Positions 47,720 to 61,529 of a stretch of DNA of 64,000 nucleotides are shown here, one piece after another. The stretch spans positions 26,699,783 through 26,763,782 of the forward strand of contig CM042090.1 in NCBI GenBank assembly GCA_023512835.1, given 5' to 3'. A model generated the notes under the pieces. It saw only the letters and a list, made by a program, of their open reading frames with translations, ran no database searches and was not told the DNA's origin. Position 1 is the stretch's first letter, and each line of letters begins with the position of its first letter. The stretch comes from Taxillus chinensis (Eukaryota; Streptophyta; Magnoliopsida; Santalales; Loranthaceae). The position numbers were made by a program, and so were the translations under genes.

Positions 47720-50682
47720 TCCGAAAGCACAAATAAATTTTCGAAAAATAAATTAATAATTAAATATCCTTTCTTCAAAACATCACATAATCAATTCAAT
47801 GACAAAAAAAAAAAATCATCCCCTTTTCAAAAAAACATAAATGTTTTCTACCCCTATTTTATCTTCCAACAAAGTAGAAATTTCCCAACGTAACTTCTTT
47901 TAGCTTTCCCATTGTCAAAATTTCTAAGATGATCAAAGATTTAACTCAAAAATAAACTCGATAAAAATAATTTTCAAACGAAAAATATTCCTTTTTCTTT
48001 TACCCTTCCTATTATTAAAACATATGTGCAAAATGAAATACCCAATTTAAAATTTGGTTTCAATACAAATCAAATAATATTTCTGTATTAATTTTAAACT
48101 AGATAAAATTTTCAATTATATTATATTATTTTAGAAAAATGCTCATTATTTTATATTTCACATATGTCATCAACAAAAACTATACTGTTACCTTTTATAA
48201 ATATTTCATGCTAATTACAAACCCCTCTACTAATAATAGATTGTATTTATAAATAAATAATATTTTATTTTTAAAAAAGATCTTATGACAGTTTGATATG
48301 ATGGTATTGTTTTTGAAAGCATAATTATTTTTTAAAATAGTGATTCTAATAAATTTAAAAATATATAAAAATTTAAATGTGCTTATAGTTTTTTAAAATA
48401 ATTGTGTTTTGAAAAATATATCACGCTTGCCAAATATGACTTTGATATCCCCACATTCTTCAAAATATATTAGAAACTCATTGGCTATTGTACACATTAA
48501 TTTTACCACAAAACTATTGCAAAATCATAAAAGGTTTCCAATGATACAAATTCAATTTTATATTCAAGTTTGGTTTCAGCACAACAAGGTAAGTTTTTTT
48601 ATCCTTTCCAAGACCTCAAATATTTTATTCACAGTTCATTTCCAAATTATGTTTTACTAACAAAGAACCAACACGATCAACATTTAGGGATAATTTTCAT
48701 ATTTTATTTTAATCAAATGAATTTCATTACATTTATAACTACAACATTTTTCAAAAAAGAAAAAAATCATACACTTTTATTCATAGTTAAATGTGATAAC
48801 ACACAATCTCACTTTTACTTTGATTTCTAATATTACAGTCAAAATTCTAACTCTCTATGATGACTTTACCACTCAAAATAACTCACTATATCATTAGTTG
48901 TTTTTCATACCTGGTGATTTCTTGTATTTACATGATATACATTATTTAATATATTCAATAAGAGACAAAAAAATGCCTTGCAAAGGACAGGAAACAAAAA
49001 AATCTCCAAAAATCTAATCATATTTTTCATTGCAAAAAGTACCCAATAATATTATTGACAAAACATAAGAGCACCCTATGCTACATCTGGCTCCACTAAT
49101 GACTTTCATGACACAATAGTAGCATCCAAAGATGATTATTCCCAATGACAAATTTAAGACAAGTTTCACTTCCAAATGAGCTTCCAATGTACATTTCCTC
49201 CTATATTTATCATATTTAAATGGCAAAAAATATAAGTAGAAGTAAAAAAACATAAGAAAACCTATGGAGAGATTGTGACTCGAAGTTATCGGAAAAGGAA
49301 AAGCGAAAAATACTATGATGATGATGGGAAACACATAAAGCCAAAAGGCTAACAAATAAGTTATATAATAAGTATGGACGAAAAATGAGAACACATATAA
49401 CATATCATCCGCGATTGTAATCATATGGGGTAATAGACTGTTTTTGTTTTATTTCCCGTAATGTGTGTGTGTGTGTGTTTTAGTTGATGTGAATAGTCCG
49501 CGATATACTATTTCATTTTTAAAAGTTTTTTCCATTTAAACTAAAGACAATAACCAAAACAAAGATAGAGTATATCAGCTTTATTATATTATAATATAAA
49601 TATTACATGTGAAACATTACGCAAACATTAAAACGATGGTGAATAAATAATTACAAGAAATAACTTAATAGTCAAATAAATGTTATATGTGAAACATAAA
49701 AACAATGAAAACATAATAAGGATATTAAACGTGATCCTAGCAAAGGAAAACGTTTTGTTGAGGTAAGAGAGAATTGGGTAGGTGAAAGGAGAGAATGGAG
49801 CAGCTTTATATGGAGTTGTTAGGTCCCAATATAATATAAAAACAAAGTGAATAAATTATTCCTGTAACATTCACTGCAATTCCATAAATAATATAATATT
49901 GATTACAGAGAATGTTAGTTGTGGGAAACGTTTAAGATGTTCGAGTAACTTTAATTTGTATTAACAAGTAATAATAATAATGGAATCATTTTGCTAATTT
50001 ACAAATTATTATAGTATTGTCAACAATAACAGACGAAGGAGAAAATGACAAAACAATAGATCAATTCTCTAGCATAATCCTTACATAATTAGAAACACAC
50101 AAGTCATATTATTGACTTAAATGCTTAAGCACGTTGTAAGCTTGTATCTCTTTTTGTCTTCATGGAAATTTGCTATTTAGGAATACTTGATAATTATTGA
50201 ATTCTTCAATGTTGTTATAAATTTATTAATCATTGATTTATGATCATATATATAAAGTGTGTCTAATATGTTGAAGATCCTAAATGAATAAGGAAACCTT
50301 AATTATGATAATAGATACAAGATATTCAAATAACTCTTTCAGTATAAATAATAGCATATCACATGTGATACTACAACATAGTCAACGTAAACAATTTAAA
50401 CAGTCGAAGGCCTAATACATTAAATTTTCTTTCGAATGTCTCTTATAATGACTTGTATCGATGTGTTAAATCAACCTTCGATATGAGATTGATTAAGTCT
50501 TAATTCGAATTCATTTGAATGTGTTATATCGATTGAACTATTAATACAAATCCATCATTGTCTATTCATCAAACCTTATTTCATAAGTGTTCTCAAAATG
50601 TATAGTTTCGATGACTTGCTCAATATGCACTTTGTTCCTGATATTTATTGGACATTCTTTTAAATCTTTTATCAAATGTGTC
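47720..50682. other. AT-rich intergenic DNA, no gene seen
   Basis: Very AT-rich. A GT microsatellite lies at about 49462-49479. Long minus-strand frames (for example 49014-49424) are hydrophobic, low-complexity products of AT-rich DNA with no recognisable domain. Confidence 0.5.
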
Positions 50683-51293
50683 TTTGATTCGTGATAATTT
50701 ATGAGAACTCATACATTGTTCATGCACGAATGAGCATATATGCGACTCATCAATAGTCAAGTTGTTAAATCCTTAAATTGCTCGATAATGCACATAATAT
50801 AATAAATATTTGAAGTCATGTGTCTCATTTTTTTATTAAATCATAATTTTCCTTGTCATCACCAATTGCCTTCATTTGGTTGGTTCTCGTAAGAGTTTGT
50901 GCAAAGTACTCATTTGCAAATTCTTATGCTTTCATGCGTAAAACTTCAAATTCATTTCTGATAGCCCATATGTGAACACACTTTACATATGTTGTACCTT
51001 GATACTTTTACTTCAACGTGTCTCATATGCTCTTTGTTGTATCATTGTCAAAGGTTGTCTGTAGGACTATATGATTTATTACTTAAAATATATAGTTCTC
51101 TACTTTAATGTCTTTAAACTTTTGTTCTTTAATGTTATTCATATGAACATGTATAAGACCCCCTTTGTTGTTGCAAGAACTCCATTTTCCACCAAGCCTA
51201 GGTATTTTACTGATTGCAATAAGTTTTTTTGTGAACATTGCCCAATGATCATAATGGCCATCAAATTTTGGAATTATTGAAGATACAACATCT
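50683..51293 (-). pseudogene. Broken Ty1/copia-type gag (UBN2-like) remnant
   Basis: Minus-strand pieces in shifting frames match copia gag in order: PKFDGHYDHWAMF and YLGLVENGV (about 51150-51290), KYQGTTYVK and RNEFEVLRMKA (about 50930-51030), EYFAQTLTRTNQMK (about 50880-50920), and LTIDE with VHEQCMSSHK near 50690-50760. Several frameshifts and stops separate them. No pol or LTRs were found nearby, so this is an old fragment. It cannot make a functional Gag. Confidence 0.75.
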
Positions 51294-52027
51294 CATCATA
51301 TTAATAACCAAACATGATTTTTTTTATAGTCTTGCAGTGCAATAATTGAAATACAGAAATTGCATAGTTTAACCGTCCTCGCCTAAAATCATAATAATAA
51401 GGTAAAACTAATTCAACAATTGACTGTCAACAATAAGGGGTTATTGGCATGGACAACAGACTCAAGCATGTTTAGTATAACAAATAAAAAACTAATATGG
51501 TTTTTGTTGGATGGAATGGTCGGGACTAAAGAAAAAACATTAAAAAAACATTTTCATGTGACATTTTTCGTAGGGCTGACTGTTTAAGGTTGGGTAAGTT
51601 GGTAGATATAAAAAAAGAGTGGCGATGGAGGGAGATGGTGTGAGAGCAGGTATTTAATCATAGAAAGTGATCAGTGTGGTATGTGAATAATACGTGTATA
51701 ACATTGGTGAGAAGTGACAGAGAAGGAGGAGCATTGTGAAAAAGGAGTTTGGATCCTTTGTCATAGAAAATTCATGTAGTAGTACCGCAGTACATGAGAA
51801 ATATAGCAAAAACTATGTTGTTTTGCATTTTTTTTTTAAACTGCATGCCAAATCATCATATTTTGGGTGTATTGCATGATAAAATAGTGTAGTTTTTGAT
51901 ATACTTTATCCTGCATTTACTATAAAGGATTTTGATTTATATAGAAGATGAGATACATGTAAAAAATAAAATAAAACAATAAAATACTAATAAAATATTA
52001 TTTAACATATAACTAAAAGGTAATTAG
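51294..52027. other. Intergenic DNA, no gene seen
   Basis: Possibly includes leader or LTR sequence of the copia remnant, but nothing is identifiable. Confidence 0.4.
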
Positions 52028-52443
52028 ACTTGTTTGGTAATGTTTTTGCTTATTTTATAAACAAAACCAGTAAGATGCATTTTGTTAAACAAAAAAAGTT
52101 ATAAGAAGTCTATACTTTTTTAATAAGAAAAAAATCAATTTAAAGGTTGCATTTCAAAATTGTTTTACTAAGAGTCAACTTTTAAAATCTTAAAATACCA
52201 TTATTAACATTAAATAATAAACTTTTTTATTCTAATCCCATCTCTCATCAGTAACGTTAATGATATATTTTTTTTGTCTTTTTAAATATAAATAATAATT
52301 TTTTTACCAAAAATATATTACCTACTTTTAGAATATACATTACTTTTAAAACAATAGTTTACCAAATACTCATTTATTTGTTTTTACGGTTTTCTGTTTG
52401 TAATACAACTAAAAATAACTTCTTTTAAAGTATCTTGATAGGC
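52028..52443. mobile_element. MITE-like relative of the Pack-type element at 4651
   Basis: The left end CTTGTTTGGTAATGTTTTTGC followed by TTATTTTATAAACAAAACCAG parallels the left end of the 4.6-kb element in order (20-base pieces compared). The right end AACTAAAAATAACTTCTTTT-AAAGTATCTTGATAGG parallels its right end. About 400 bases with no cargo. Confidence 0.45.
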
Positions 52444-52782
52444 TATCTATTTTATATAAATAGCTAAAAGTAATTTTTTAGAGTTTCGACAGACCTTCTA
52501 TGCTCTATACATAAATAATAAAATATCAAAATATTACTTCAATACACTCTTTATTTCCCTTTATACATTTGAAAAACGATATGATCACAATTAATTCATA
52601 AAGAATGATTATTTATTTCTATATTATATAATATTTTTTTCTCATTAGATTTATTCTCTCATTATATACATTAATAAAAATAAAAATTCCGAAATTAAAT
52701 GTTATTTTAATAATAAAAATAATATTAGAATTAAAGTTTTATAATAAATCAAGTTTGTGTATAAATAAAAAAAAGCTTTGAA

Positions 52783-53035
52783 AATAGGAATAGCAATGGG
52801 TCAAAGTTTTTGACTGAACTCGACCTGAAAATATATAAATTGATCCGATGACAATCCAACCTGATGATTTTGACAGATCTAAATGGATCGGACGAACGGA
52901 TGAAATCGGTATTTTTTATCCTGTATTTCTTTAAGAACATTGAATAAGCAAGATTAGTTTGAAGCATAATTTATCATAACAAATCAAATTGAATCGGAGC
53001 GACCCGAGTCGGGACCGGTCAGGCGGACGGATCGA
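52783..53035. mobile_element. Possible hAT-like relic
   Basis: TAGGAATAGCAATGGG at the left and TTTTGCCAACCCTA at the right invert loosely onto each other. Inside are GACC, CGGA and GATCGG words typical of many small plant elements. No target duplication seen. Confidence 0.3.
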
Positions 53036-53821
53036 TTTTGCCAACCCTATTCGGAGCTGCGCATATCACCAAAATGGGCCGAAGTGCCAAAGTGTGGTCA
53101 GCCGGCTTCTACTCAAATGAGCTAAACCTAATCACCTGCTTCGTGCGGCTACCTCTCCAACGTCGAACGACTCGAACCCATCTTGCATCTCAACTCTCAA
53201 GTCGTCTCGACCCACAGCTTTGCTACTGCTACCCTCTTCGGCCGCCGCGCCGGTGACCGTGCATCACCACCACCGCCTCTCCATCACCGACAAAACGCTC
53301 CATCACTGCATCTTCTACGTCTCTGTTCTGTCATCCCTCACTGTCGAAGACTTAACGACTCTCCAGCACCGTACCATCGATCTGCACACAGCGGCGTCCG
53401 TCCATGGTAAATCTACTTGTTTGTGTGTAAATGCTGTCCCATTCTCATGTCTCCTTTGCATTTACGCATGTTTGATGTTATGCTGAAACAAACTCATCTG
53501 CTTTTGTGGCTGATGCTTGGTGTTGGTGGTATCGAAAGATAAAATTATTTACATCGTTTGTCTTGTCATGAATTTTTCAATGCACGAAAGCAACACTGCA
53601 ACACTTTTGTGCTTTTCAATACCAGTGGTAGCCGTCGTTGCTGATGTGGCGAAATTGGAGCGGCTTACGGTTTCTGTTTTGAGGAACACCACCGGACAGG
53701 GGAAGCCGGCACAATCCCAAAAAACCCTACTTTCTTGCTTGGGTGTCAGTGACGATTGAATCTTCGAAACCTCCGTCATCGGAGCTGAGAAAGTAGAGGT
53801 TTGTGGGGAGAAAAGAAAAAA
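53036..53821 (+). promoter_or_regulatory. MAK16 5' region with site II and telo-box
   Basis: A TGGGCC motif (site II core) is at 53075-53080 and an AAACCCTA telo-box at 53722-53729, about 95 bases before the MAK16 ATG. The block at 53150-53410 is GC-rich, with overlapping open frames but no recognised protein; it could be leader or upstream-exon sequence or a captured fragment. Confidence 0.4.
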
Positions 53822-56800
53822 ATGCAGCATGATGAGGTCATTTGGCAAGTCATCAGGCACAACCACTGCAGCTACATGGCAAAGTACGTCCCTGGTTCCC
53901 CACTTTTACCTAATTTCTCCCAAGTTATATTTTTTTCGGGTCTAGTGTGTGAATTTCAGTATGTAATGTTGATGGGTCGTTTTAATGTTGTATCTTTTGT
54001 TCTCCTCAATGTTTTCGCATAACAAGTGCTATTTTGTTCTCTCTCTTTTTTTTGTTTTTTTTGTTTTCCCTTCACTTGTGTGAATTTCTATAATGTTGAT
54101 GGGTTGTTTTAATACTGTACATTCAATCCTTTCTCATAACAAGAGGACTGCAAGTAAGCTGAGATTTAGCATGCTCAGGGTTGTCCAGGCTAAAATTACC
54201 ATTCTGGAGCTTCGGCAGAGGTTCTCTCAATTTTGAGCTTGTTTAAGCTCATGAAGAACCTTTGAGTAAATGAACTTCATAATATACATGTTTTTTTTAA
54301 TAATCTAAAGAGGCAAATATTTACGTTATTCAATAAGGATTTTATCCACACTAGTACAAATACTATAGAAGGGAAATTAATTATCTCATTGTTTTAATCT
54401 CACAGAAGAAATACAATCAATTCATGTTACATCTGCATGGCTAATTCATTGAGCTTTATTTCAAAAGCCTAAATGAGTTGGCTTGTTTCTCTAGTTTGAA
54501 TGTTGTTCATATAGTCAACCCCATATTATTGGAGCTAAGGTTGATTGGTTTGGTTTGGTTTTTTCTCTAGCTTGAAAGTTACGACTGAACTTTTTCTGTT
54601 AAGAGTTTTTATTAAGTTAAGCTTGATAAATGAGCTGTTATTGAGTGGAACCTTGAGCTACTCTCATGAGTAGCTCATCTTGTTTGCAGACCTACTATTT
54701 ACTATTGAATTTGAGCATATGATGTTGATGTGTTGTTTTAATATTGTTTATTTTATTTTCCTTTCATTGTTTTGTTGCAGAATCACTACTGGGAATTTCT
54801 GCAGAAACCCATATAATGTGACGGGTGTATGCAATCGTAGCTCATGTCCTCTTGCCAATAGTCGCTATGCCACCATTCGTGAAGAGAATGGTACAAAAGA
54901 CGCAATGTTATATTCATTATTTTTTCTGTATTTGTTCTTTTTGCATGGCAAATTATCCCAATGTTCTTACAATTTTATTACGCTCCAGTAAATCTCACAA
55001 GGAAAAATTATAGATTTATATATTTTTGTTTGAGTTTGTGATTCTTTAGGCTATTAGCTGCATACAATATTATGCGAATTTACACATTGTCTATGCCTAT
55101 CATCAGTCATCTCCTCTATTACTGGTGATAGAATGAGTTGGCATTGCATTTAGATTGTTCTGTTTTTATATTGATGATTTTAGTATTGCTTGTCTTTCTA
55201 AACAAAATTATGATTGTTAGACTGTTTTGTGTTTTGTTTTTCATCATTGTAGTTATCTGTTTGAAGTTTGTATTACTACTGTGAAAGTTTGGAAGCCTAA
55301 CTTTGTTGATGATGGGATTTATGTTTTTGTAGGCGTCTTCTATTTATATATGAAAACAATTGAAAGAGCTCACAAGCCAAATGATCTATGGGAGAGAGTC
55401 AAATTGCCAAGAAATTATGAAAAGGCACTTGAAATTATTGACAAGCATTTGGTACATTAACTCTGTGTAATTTAATGTAACTTGTTTACTAGTTGTCATA
55501 TTTAGGCTGTGCAGTTCTTAATTATTTGTAATTTGATACCTTTTTTTTTCCTTGGATATTTGAAGATATATTGGCCAAAGTTTCTGGTACACAAAACAAA
55601 ACAGCGGCTCACAAAAATGACTCAGATGCGGATACGCATGAGGAAGCTTGCTTTAAAAACAAGGTTAGTTGTTTATTTTCATGAACTCCCTCTTTTGTTT
55701 GTGCACATTTAACCGTTACTATTGCATTTAATAGTTTGTCATTAGTTTCCTTTGAGTTGTGTTCTAAAAATATAGTTACATAGTTTGTGCACATTCAACC
55801 GATACTATTGCATTTAATAGTTTGTCATTAGTTTCCTTTGAGTTGTGTTCTAAAAATATAGTTACATAGTTTATTAGATATCTTTATGTGCAATTTGTGT
55901 GCAAAATGAATGATTAACTTGAAATAGTAACTTATCTACCTAAATAGAATCTGAGGATATTTTTTCATGGGAGCTTGAAATGGTAAACACAAGTTAGGTA
56001 GTACTAGAATATGTCTTTCAAAATTTTCAAAGCTTAGCACCGCATGGAGGTCAAATAATAGATCCTTCTCTAACTATATATATGGATTACAACTTGTTGC
56101 TTTCCCAAACCAAACCAACAAGTATTATTTCAAAAAAATAAAGACGGTTATATGAACCAAGCCAAGTAAAAAACTTATATAGTTATATGTGATAAAAAAT
56201 GAATCATTTTCTTTTAAATATTCTTATCAATCGCTTTTTTTTTCTTCTAAATATAACAATTTTAAATGATTTGTTATTATCTTCATTGTTGGTCATTATT
56301 TTAGTTTTTTTTTATCTCATTTAATGTTAATTTTTCACTCTCCTACAATTGTATTCATTGGTTATGCCTTAAATGGCCAAATCAACGTAATTGATTCTCT
56401 CTCATCTTATTTGTAATTAGAGTTATTCAAATGATACGATGAATATTTTCATTTTAAATTTTATTTATCCTAGTCTTTAGGGCTGTGCAGGAAAACCATC
56501 AACCTGTCCAAACTTGACTAATCTGACCAAACCGAACTGTCTAAACTGACAAAAACAATTTGAGTTAACCTGACCCGAATAAGAACCCGTCCAATGATTA
56601 TTTGGATGGGTTTTGGTCTGCGGGTGAAAGTCGGTTTAAATCGAAAATAACCAATGCCGACTTGCTGAGATGAACTTATAGCCGATGGAGGGACAGCAGG
56701 TGAAGAATGGCATCATGGCCATCATCTGTAGGTATAGTTGTAGGGAGATAGTCGTTGCTGTTGAGAGATGGGCAGATCAAGCCGAAGATCCCCTTCACGA

Positions 56801-59497
56801 TCTCTAGGTGATGGGCTGATTTGGATGCAGAGAGATGTCTGGTAAAGCAATAAGAAGAATAGAAGGGGCTAGAGACGATCCTCTAGGCATGGAGTTGCTG
56901 CATAGAGAGGGATGACAACGAATTGCTGGATGCAAGGTGGACGACGGGGGGACGGGAAAGCCGTGTGCATGTGCTCTGCTAGGTTCAAATGAATTTTTTT
57001 AGTAATTAAGAGTTTAAATTATTATTTTTCGCCATCCCTCCAACTTGCCGCATGTGCAGTGCCATTAGTACTTTTTTTTTCCCCAAAGCATGCCACAACA
57101 TGACAGTAGACAACATTCGTTTTTTCTGTTGGCCTTTTCATATAAGTTTTGAAACATGTGATATTCAAATTTTTGTCGTGCAATTGTGTTTCAGCGGGTT
57201 AGTTGGGTTGAATCAAAGAAACCAACTAAACCTTCAGTTGGTTCAACTCAAATAAATTAATTGGTTGGATGGGTTGTCCAACCCGATCAATCCGGCTGAA
57301 AACTTCAATTCAGTTTGAGCTGATGGTCTAGTCTGTCTAAACTGACCGACAAACACTCTTACTAGTCTTACCACACATACATTTTAGCATTCATATTTCA
57401 GCGACATTAAACTTTGTAGATGCTGTTTTTTGTTAGCCCAATATTTATTTTTATATATAAAAATAGTTCTAACAAAAATAAAGTTATTTCCAAAGATAAC
57501 ATTATGGAAATCCAACAGGAAGATACAAGTGGAGCAGGGTATAATAATGAAGTAACTTTTATGTCCTACACAGTTTTCAAGATATTGGATTGCAAAAGTT
57601 AATGGGTATAATAATTTAGCAAACCCCAAGTATCCCACACCTGGTTGGAGACTATGAGATGCTGAAAAAGTTTTGCAAATGATAATATCTTGAAATGATT
57701 TTTTTAATTAAAAAAGAGTAATTTAAATTATATTTAACACATGTTAAAATTATATTTAACACATGTTGAAATTATATTTAAAAGAATAACAGCCATCTAG
57801 TTTTCAAGTTGAAGGATTTAAGTATGCTATCTAGTGATCTGTGATTCAATTATCCTTGTATTTTAGATGATTAATTTGGCAGTATTTGTTGTTCCACTTG
57901 ATGAGTACCTGGTGTTTACTCTTTTTATAATTTGTTTTAATATATTTTCAAAGGGAGAAGATAATGACAGTTCCCAGGAAAGAGATTAAGAGAGAATCCA
58001 GAAGAGAGAGTAAGGCTGAGCAGGCTGCTCTTCTTGATAAGGTTTATCTTTTGTGGCTTATAATACTAATTTTATGTTTCTATTCTATTGTCCCAATTTC
58101 TGACTAAATCTTTTGCAGAGCATAGAGAAAGAACTGCTTGAACGGCTTAAGAAAGGAGTATATGGGGAGGACATATACAACTTTCCTATTGAAAAATATG
58201 AAGTCGTTCTCAATCAGAGTGAGCTCCAGGCTGCGAGTGAAGATGAGGAGGAAGAGGTATGTAGGAGGAATGGACCCAGCAACAAATATGCATGTACATA
58301 ATATATATATGTATAAACATTTATTTGTATGTTTATATTATATTAAAAATAATTGTATTTATTGAATTTATCTACAATACATATATGATATACATATTAT
58401 TATGTTTTCTTTCTTTTTTTTATTTTATTATTTTCTATTTGCAATTTTTATTATATTTATAATTTTAAAAACATACATAAATCATTAAAATAAAAAAAAT
58501 CAAGCGTGTGTCTATGGGGACCCATGAGCGAGCACGGGCATGGAGTTTCCTATGATAATGAATGTGCAACAAGTGCAATGATGACATGCACGGGTACAAG
58601 GATGCAAAAATAAATGTTCATGGTTACCTCCTTTTTATATTCTTATTGATTTTATGTGTTTTTGTGTTTATTTGTTCATTGTTTTTGCTGCCGTTGTTTT
58701 ATATGATAATAATGCTGAATTGGATTCTTGGAATAAGCAGGAAGATAATATAGAATATGTTGAAGGTTATGATGAACTTGAAGAAGAAGATGATATAGAA
58801 GATTTCGGTGCTTTTACAATTGATGAGTCTCTAAGTGATCAACATTATGGTATGCTGAATTGGAAAGATTATTGGTATTATTATTCTTATGATCAATGAA
58901 TTGATTGCCCTATCATGGTATCTACATGTTCATTGAGTTGTGCATTTCACAATCGTGGTGTAATATAAAATGTTTTTGGCTTTTTTTATGGACCATGTTG
59001 TCAAAAACTAATTTGGGTCAATGCCAAGCCAATCTACTGCTGAGAGAACTTAATATGATTTTTAGTGATCCGTAGAATATTGACACTTTGTTGGGCCTTC
59101 TAAACCAATTAGTGATTGGGTATATTCATCAACATGTTACGCGCATGCTTATTTTGTACACTCCATAATAAAGCATATGGCCCTGGCACCAATAGCTCAA
59201 GAACTATGCAGGTAATTCTGATGAAGATGATGATGAGGTGGATGCAGTTGAGCGGAAGTTAGTAAAAAAAAGATCTGTGGCTTCTCGTGGAAAGCTTGAA
59301 GATGTACCTTCTGGAAAGTTAAAGAGGAAGGCAAGGGTAATTGTTGAGGTAATTATTTATTTAAACTCTTACATCTGTTGACTGTCTGTGGTATATACTT
59401 ACTCTGCCGGTCCAAGAATATATACCATCTCATGTGTCTTTCACGTACCCAGGTTGAGCATGAAGATACTGCTGATAGAGAGAGCGCATATCTATGA
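53822..59497 (+). CDS. MAK16: MAK16 ribosome-biogenesis factor, 9 exons
   Basis: Nucleolar protein needed for maturation of the large (60S) ribosomal subunit. Exons: 53822-53883, 54781-54890, 55333-55451, 55566-55663, 57954-58041, 58119-58256, 58741-58849, 59212-59348, 59453-59497, all GT-AG, 301 residues. The start [20 protein letters not shown], then [84 protein letters not shown], and acidic [19 protein letters not shown] are MAK16 hallmarks. Cysteines in the second segment ([11 protein letters not shown] and CPLANS) are conserved in the family. The C-terminal half is acidic then basic ([15 protein letters not shown]). Intron 4 contains a hAT-type insertion and an 86-base tandem duplication; intron 1 has three copies of a TGTTGATGGGTTGTTTTAAT-like word, the last just before the acceptor. 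Confidence 0.95.
55697..55868. repeat. 86-base tandem duplication in MAK16 intron 4
   Basis: The unit starting GTTTGTGCACATTTAACCGT at 55697 repeats at 55783 with only two or three changes. It is a recent duplication starting 34 bases after the exon 4 donor. Confidence 0.9.
56478..57361. mobile_element. Non-autonomous hAT element in MAK16 intron 4
   Basis: The element starts TAGGGCTGTGCAGG and ends GACAAACACTCTTA (inverse TAAGAGTGTTTGTC). It is flanked by identical 8-bp CTAGTCTT at 56470-56477 and 57362-57369. The ends carry repeated CTGACC, AAACTGAC and AACCGA-type words; the centre (about 56640-56990) is more GC-rich. It is 884 bp, with no transposase. Confidence 0.8.
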
Positions 59498-61100
59498 GGC
59501 AGCTTCAATCCCACCTAGAGCATGATACTTAACTTTTCATGGTGGGAATTTTAAACTATCTTTATGAGTAATTACCTCCTCGTGGCGTTCTTTGTTTTCT
59601 GTCCAAGGTGACAAAATGATAAAAAAAAGTCATTGTGACGTAGGGAGCGATCCTAGTTCATGCCTTAAAATTTTTTTATCTCATTATTCATCAGGTTAGA
59701 CACTACTGGAAGCGAGCTAGGACACTGATGAAAGTAGCATAATGGGCGTCAGTGCCATGGCTTAAACACAACTGGAAAGCAGATGGGGTTGGGAATACTC
59801 CCATTTTTTTTCTTTAGTCTTCTCCTGTTGTCTGTCTTTAGCCCAGCGTGGAAGCAGGCAGGCATTGCAGTATAAATTTTGGTTTCAGATTTATCAGCTG
59901 TTTGCGTATTAAGAAATGTTTGAGATTATTAGCTATTTTTGTGAATTAGGAAAGTGTGGAGCCAGTTCTCAAGTCAAGTGAGGGTGTAGGGATGTGAAAT
60001 CTGACTAACTTTTTTGAGTTCTGAATGGCAGTTTGGTCTTTGGCCTGTATTAATTAAAAATTATGGGCTGAGATGAATTTGTATTATTTATAAATATTAA
60101 AAAATTCATTGAGTCTGTTATTTAAAAAAAAATGTTTTCAAAAATAATTCATTCAAATCAAACGGACAATTTTTAGGATTCATTAAGCATTGGATAAATT
60201 GAATTTGATTGTGCTGTTAATCAATCAGGTACTAATAGAATAAGTCTTCAATAAATTAAGTTAATGAAAACTTTCGGTTTTGTTTTTGTCAAACTGCCAG
60301 TGGATCTTCATTATTTTGCTGTTGTCACAGGCATTTTGACAAAAAAAAAACCCTCGCCTGTTGCCGCTATCATCCAAACCTCTTAAAAACAAGCACCCGA
60401 TAGGTTAAAATGAAGATCCATAATTTTGTTAATTGTATTACAACTATAGTGAGTAAATTTTAAAAATTACATCATATAATACTTTAAATTATTTCACACG
60501 ATATGAAGAATTTTGGAGGTAGGGGTGGAGTGGAGTGAGGATTTTAATGAAAATAGGAAAAAATGTTTAAAAAAATCGACCAATTAATTTTTATTAATAT
60601 AATACTTTCTATCATAATATGCTATAATATATTTTATTAATAAATTTATATTAAAAATATGTGATTTTATAATACTTATTACAAAAATTAAATAAATGTC
60701 ATGCGTTAGAGTATTCAAAGTAATATTAGTATTTTATTTTTATTTTTGGGATAAATAGTGTATATTTTTTTTTAAAATAAAAAATTTTATTTTTTATTTT
60801 TATTTATATTTATTTTTAATTTATTTTATATTATTTTTTTTATTTGTTATCACCAATAGAAATATTATAAGTATAATAAAATATATTTAAATTTTTTTAA
60901 AAAAATATTTAGAGATGAATAGTAAAATTTTAAATATAAGAATTTATTATTTATTTTTATTTTATTTTAATAAACTTATGTGAATGGGTTTTTGATAAAT
61001 TGAATATTTTTTATTAAATTATAAGAAAATTTTGATTGCAGGGATGCACTTGTATAAGTGCGCTGGAAGCATTTTCATTTTTATTTTAGTCTGCGAGTGC
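59498..61100. other. Intergenic DNA between MAK16 and SURF2
   Basis: MAK16 3' flank, then AT-rich sequence (60420-61050). Short open frames show no domains. A TAAACCCTC (partial telo-box, inverse strand) lies near 61104-61113 upstream of SURF2. Confidence 0.45.
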
Positions 61101-61529
61101 GTCGAGGGTTTAGGCTGCGTTAAACCAAAAAAAAAATAAAATCAGAAAACAAAAACAAAACCACTTTCTTCTTCGTCGAGGGTTCTTGACGAGCGCCGGC
61201 AGCGCATCTGCCTTGGGTGACCGACAGACCGACGAAGGATCAGCCAAGGGTGGTGTGATCTCCCATCGGCGCGATCTTCCAGGCGGCCAGCGACCGGAAG
61301 CGGCGATTCTTCTTGCCTTCTTCTCCATCTCCGGTTTCTTTTTTGTCACTTCTTCTCCATCGCCGGTTAGTCTTCTAATTCGAGTGTATGTGTATGAGGA
61401 AGGGACGTGTTCCTCATGGCGTGTCGGTCCTAAAAAAATTGTCGGCTGGTTTCTAGCGTGGCCGGACGTGTCGGTGTCGGAAGCGCGTCCGGCACTGATA
61501 CGCAAGCCAAAAGCACAGACAGAGGCGGC

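Noticed and set aside
49014..49424. 136-codon hydrophobic minus-strand frame
   Set aside because: Typical of AT-rich DNA read as F/I/Y/L; no start context or domain.
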